From Nitrospinota bacterium (GTDB lineage Bacteria > Nitrospinota > Nitrospinia > JACRGO01), in the NCBI GenBank assembly GCA_016212295.1, contig JACRGO010000158.1:1-24672 (forward strand): a stretch of 24,672 bases of DNA, written 5' to 3'. A program made the position numbers and the translations under genes. Each line of letters starts with the position of its first letter. Position 1 is the first letter of the stretch. The notes under the pieces are model-generated. The model did not search any database. It saw only the letters and a list, made by a program, of their open reading frames with translations, and had not been told where the DNA came from. Shown one piece after another: positions 24,617 through 24,672 of this stretch.

Positions 24617-24672
24617 ATGGGTAAATTGAAAACCAGTAAATATAAACTTGTCAATTTTGAAGCAGTCCCATA
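24617..24672 (+). CDS. Possible start of a further gene, cut by the window end
   Basis: An ATG at 24617 opens a frame (MGKLKTSKYKLVNFEAVP) that stays open to the window end. AGGG lies three bases before it, rather close for a ribosome binding site. It lies 78 bp after the large helical protein on the same strand, so it could be another gene of the island, but 18 codons cannot establish that. Confidence 0.3.
   Translation, partial: MGKLKTSKYKLVNFEAVP

Overview
The window carries ordinary bacterial housekeeping genes on its left and an accessory defence island on its right. The RodZ-like protein, two proteins with Sec-type signal peptides and the AGGAGG-type ribosome binding sites suggest a Gram-negative bacterium. 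The intergenic DNA is full of hairpin-forming dispersed repeats of the kind I associate with environmental genomes such as Desulfobacterota or Nitrospirota. The lineage is an inference and cannot be fixed from this sequence.

Layout. Positions 188-4664 (minus) hold a thiamin thiazole/pyrimidine locus. A promoter and a TPP riboswitch (about 4452-4532) lead into thiC, thiG, thiH and, after a 400-bp repeat-filled gap, thiS. rimP (minus) and a small secreted orphan (plus) diverge from about 5.2 kb. At 5923-8416 (minus) a CheY-like receiver, a SAM hydroxide adenosyltransferase and an ACT-containing threonine ammonia-lyase form a tight operon. Positions 8417-9118 hold no convincing gene. From 9119 to 10006 (plus) lie remnants of a response regulator and a hybrid histidine kinase that have lost core domains. 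At 10013-11122 (minus) are a RodZ-like protein and a 60-residue cysteine-rich zinc-finger-like protein. At 11527-13943 (minus) are a signal-peptide protein and a GT-C-like polytopic membrane protein. At 13999-14304 (minus) is a VapB/VapC remnant joined by a deletion.

The right third (14691-24538, plus) is a type I restriction-modification island. hsdR is broken: the segment with the Walker A motif is missing and the two halves are out of frame. A Fic AMP-transferase gene follows, with an inverted-repeat operator-like site over its promoter. Then come four genes coupled by three ATGA overlaps: hsdM, hsdS, a SIR2-like NADase-type gene, and a 1084-residue mostly helical protein that I do not recognise.

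This last cluster is the most interesting part. A SIR2 effector and a large sensor-like partner are translationally coupled to the modification and specificity subunits, while the restriction subunit has lost its motor. One reading is that NAD+ depletion has replaced DNA cleavage as the effector arm of a type I modification system. That is a hypothesis. The coupling and the broken hsdR are seen directly.

A second theme is internal deletion. The response regulator, the kinase, the vapBC pair and hsdR have each lost a central segment while their ends remain recognisable. This could be real deletion-driven decay or an assembly artefact, so read-level checking is worthwhile.
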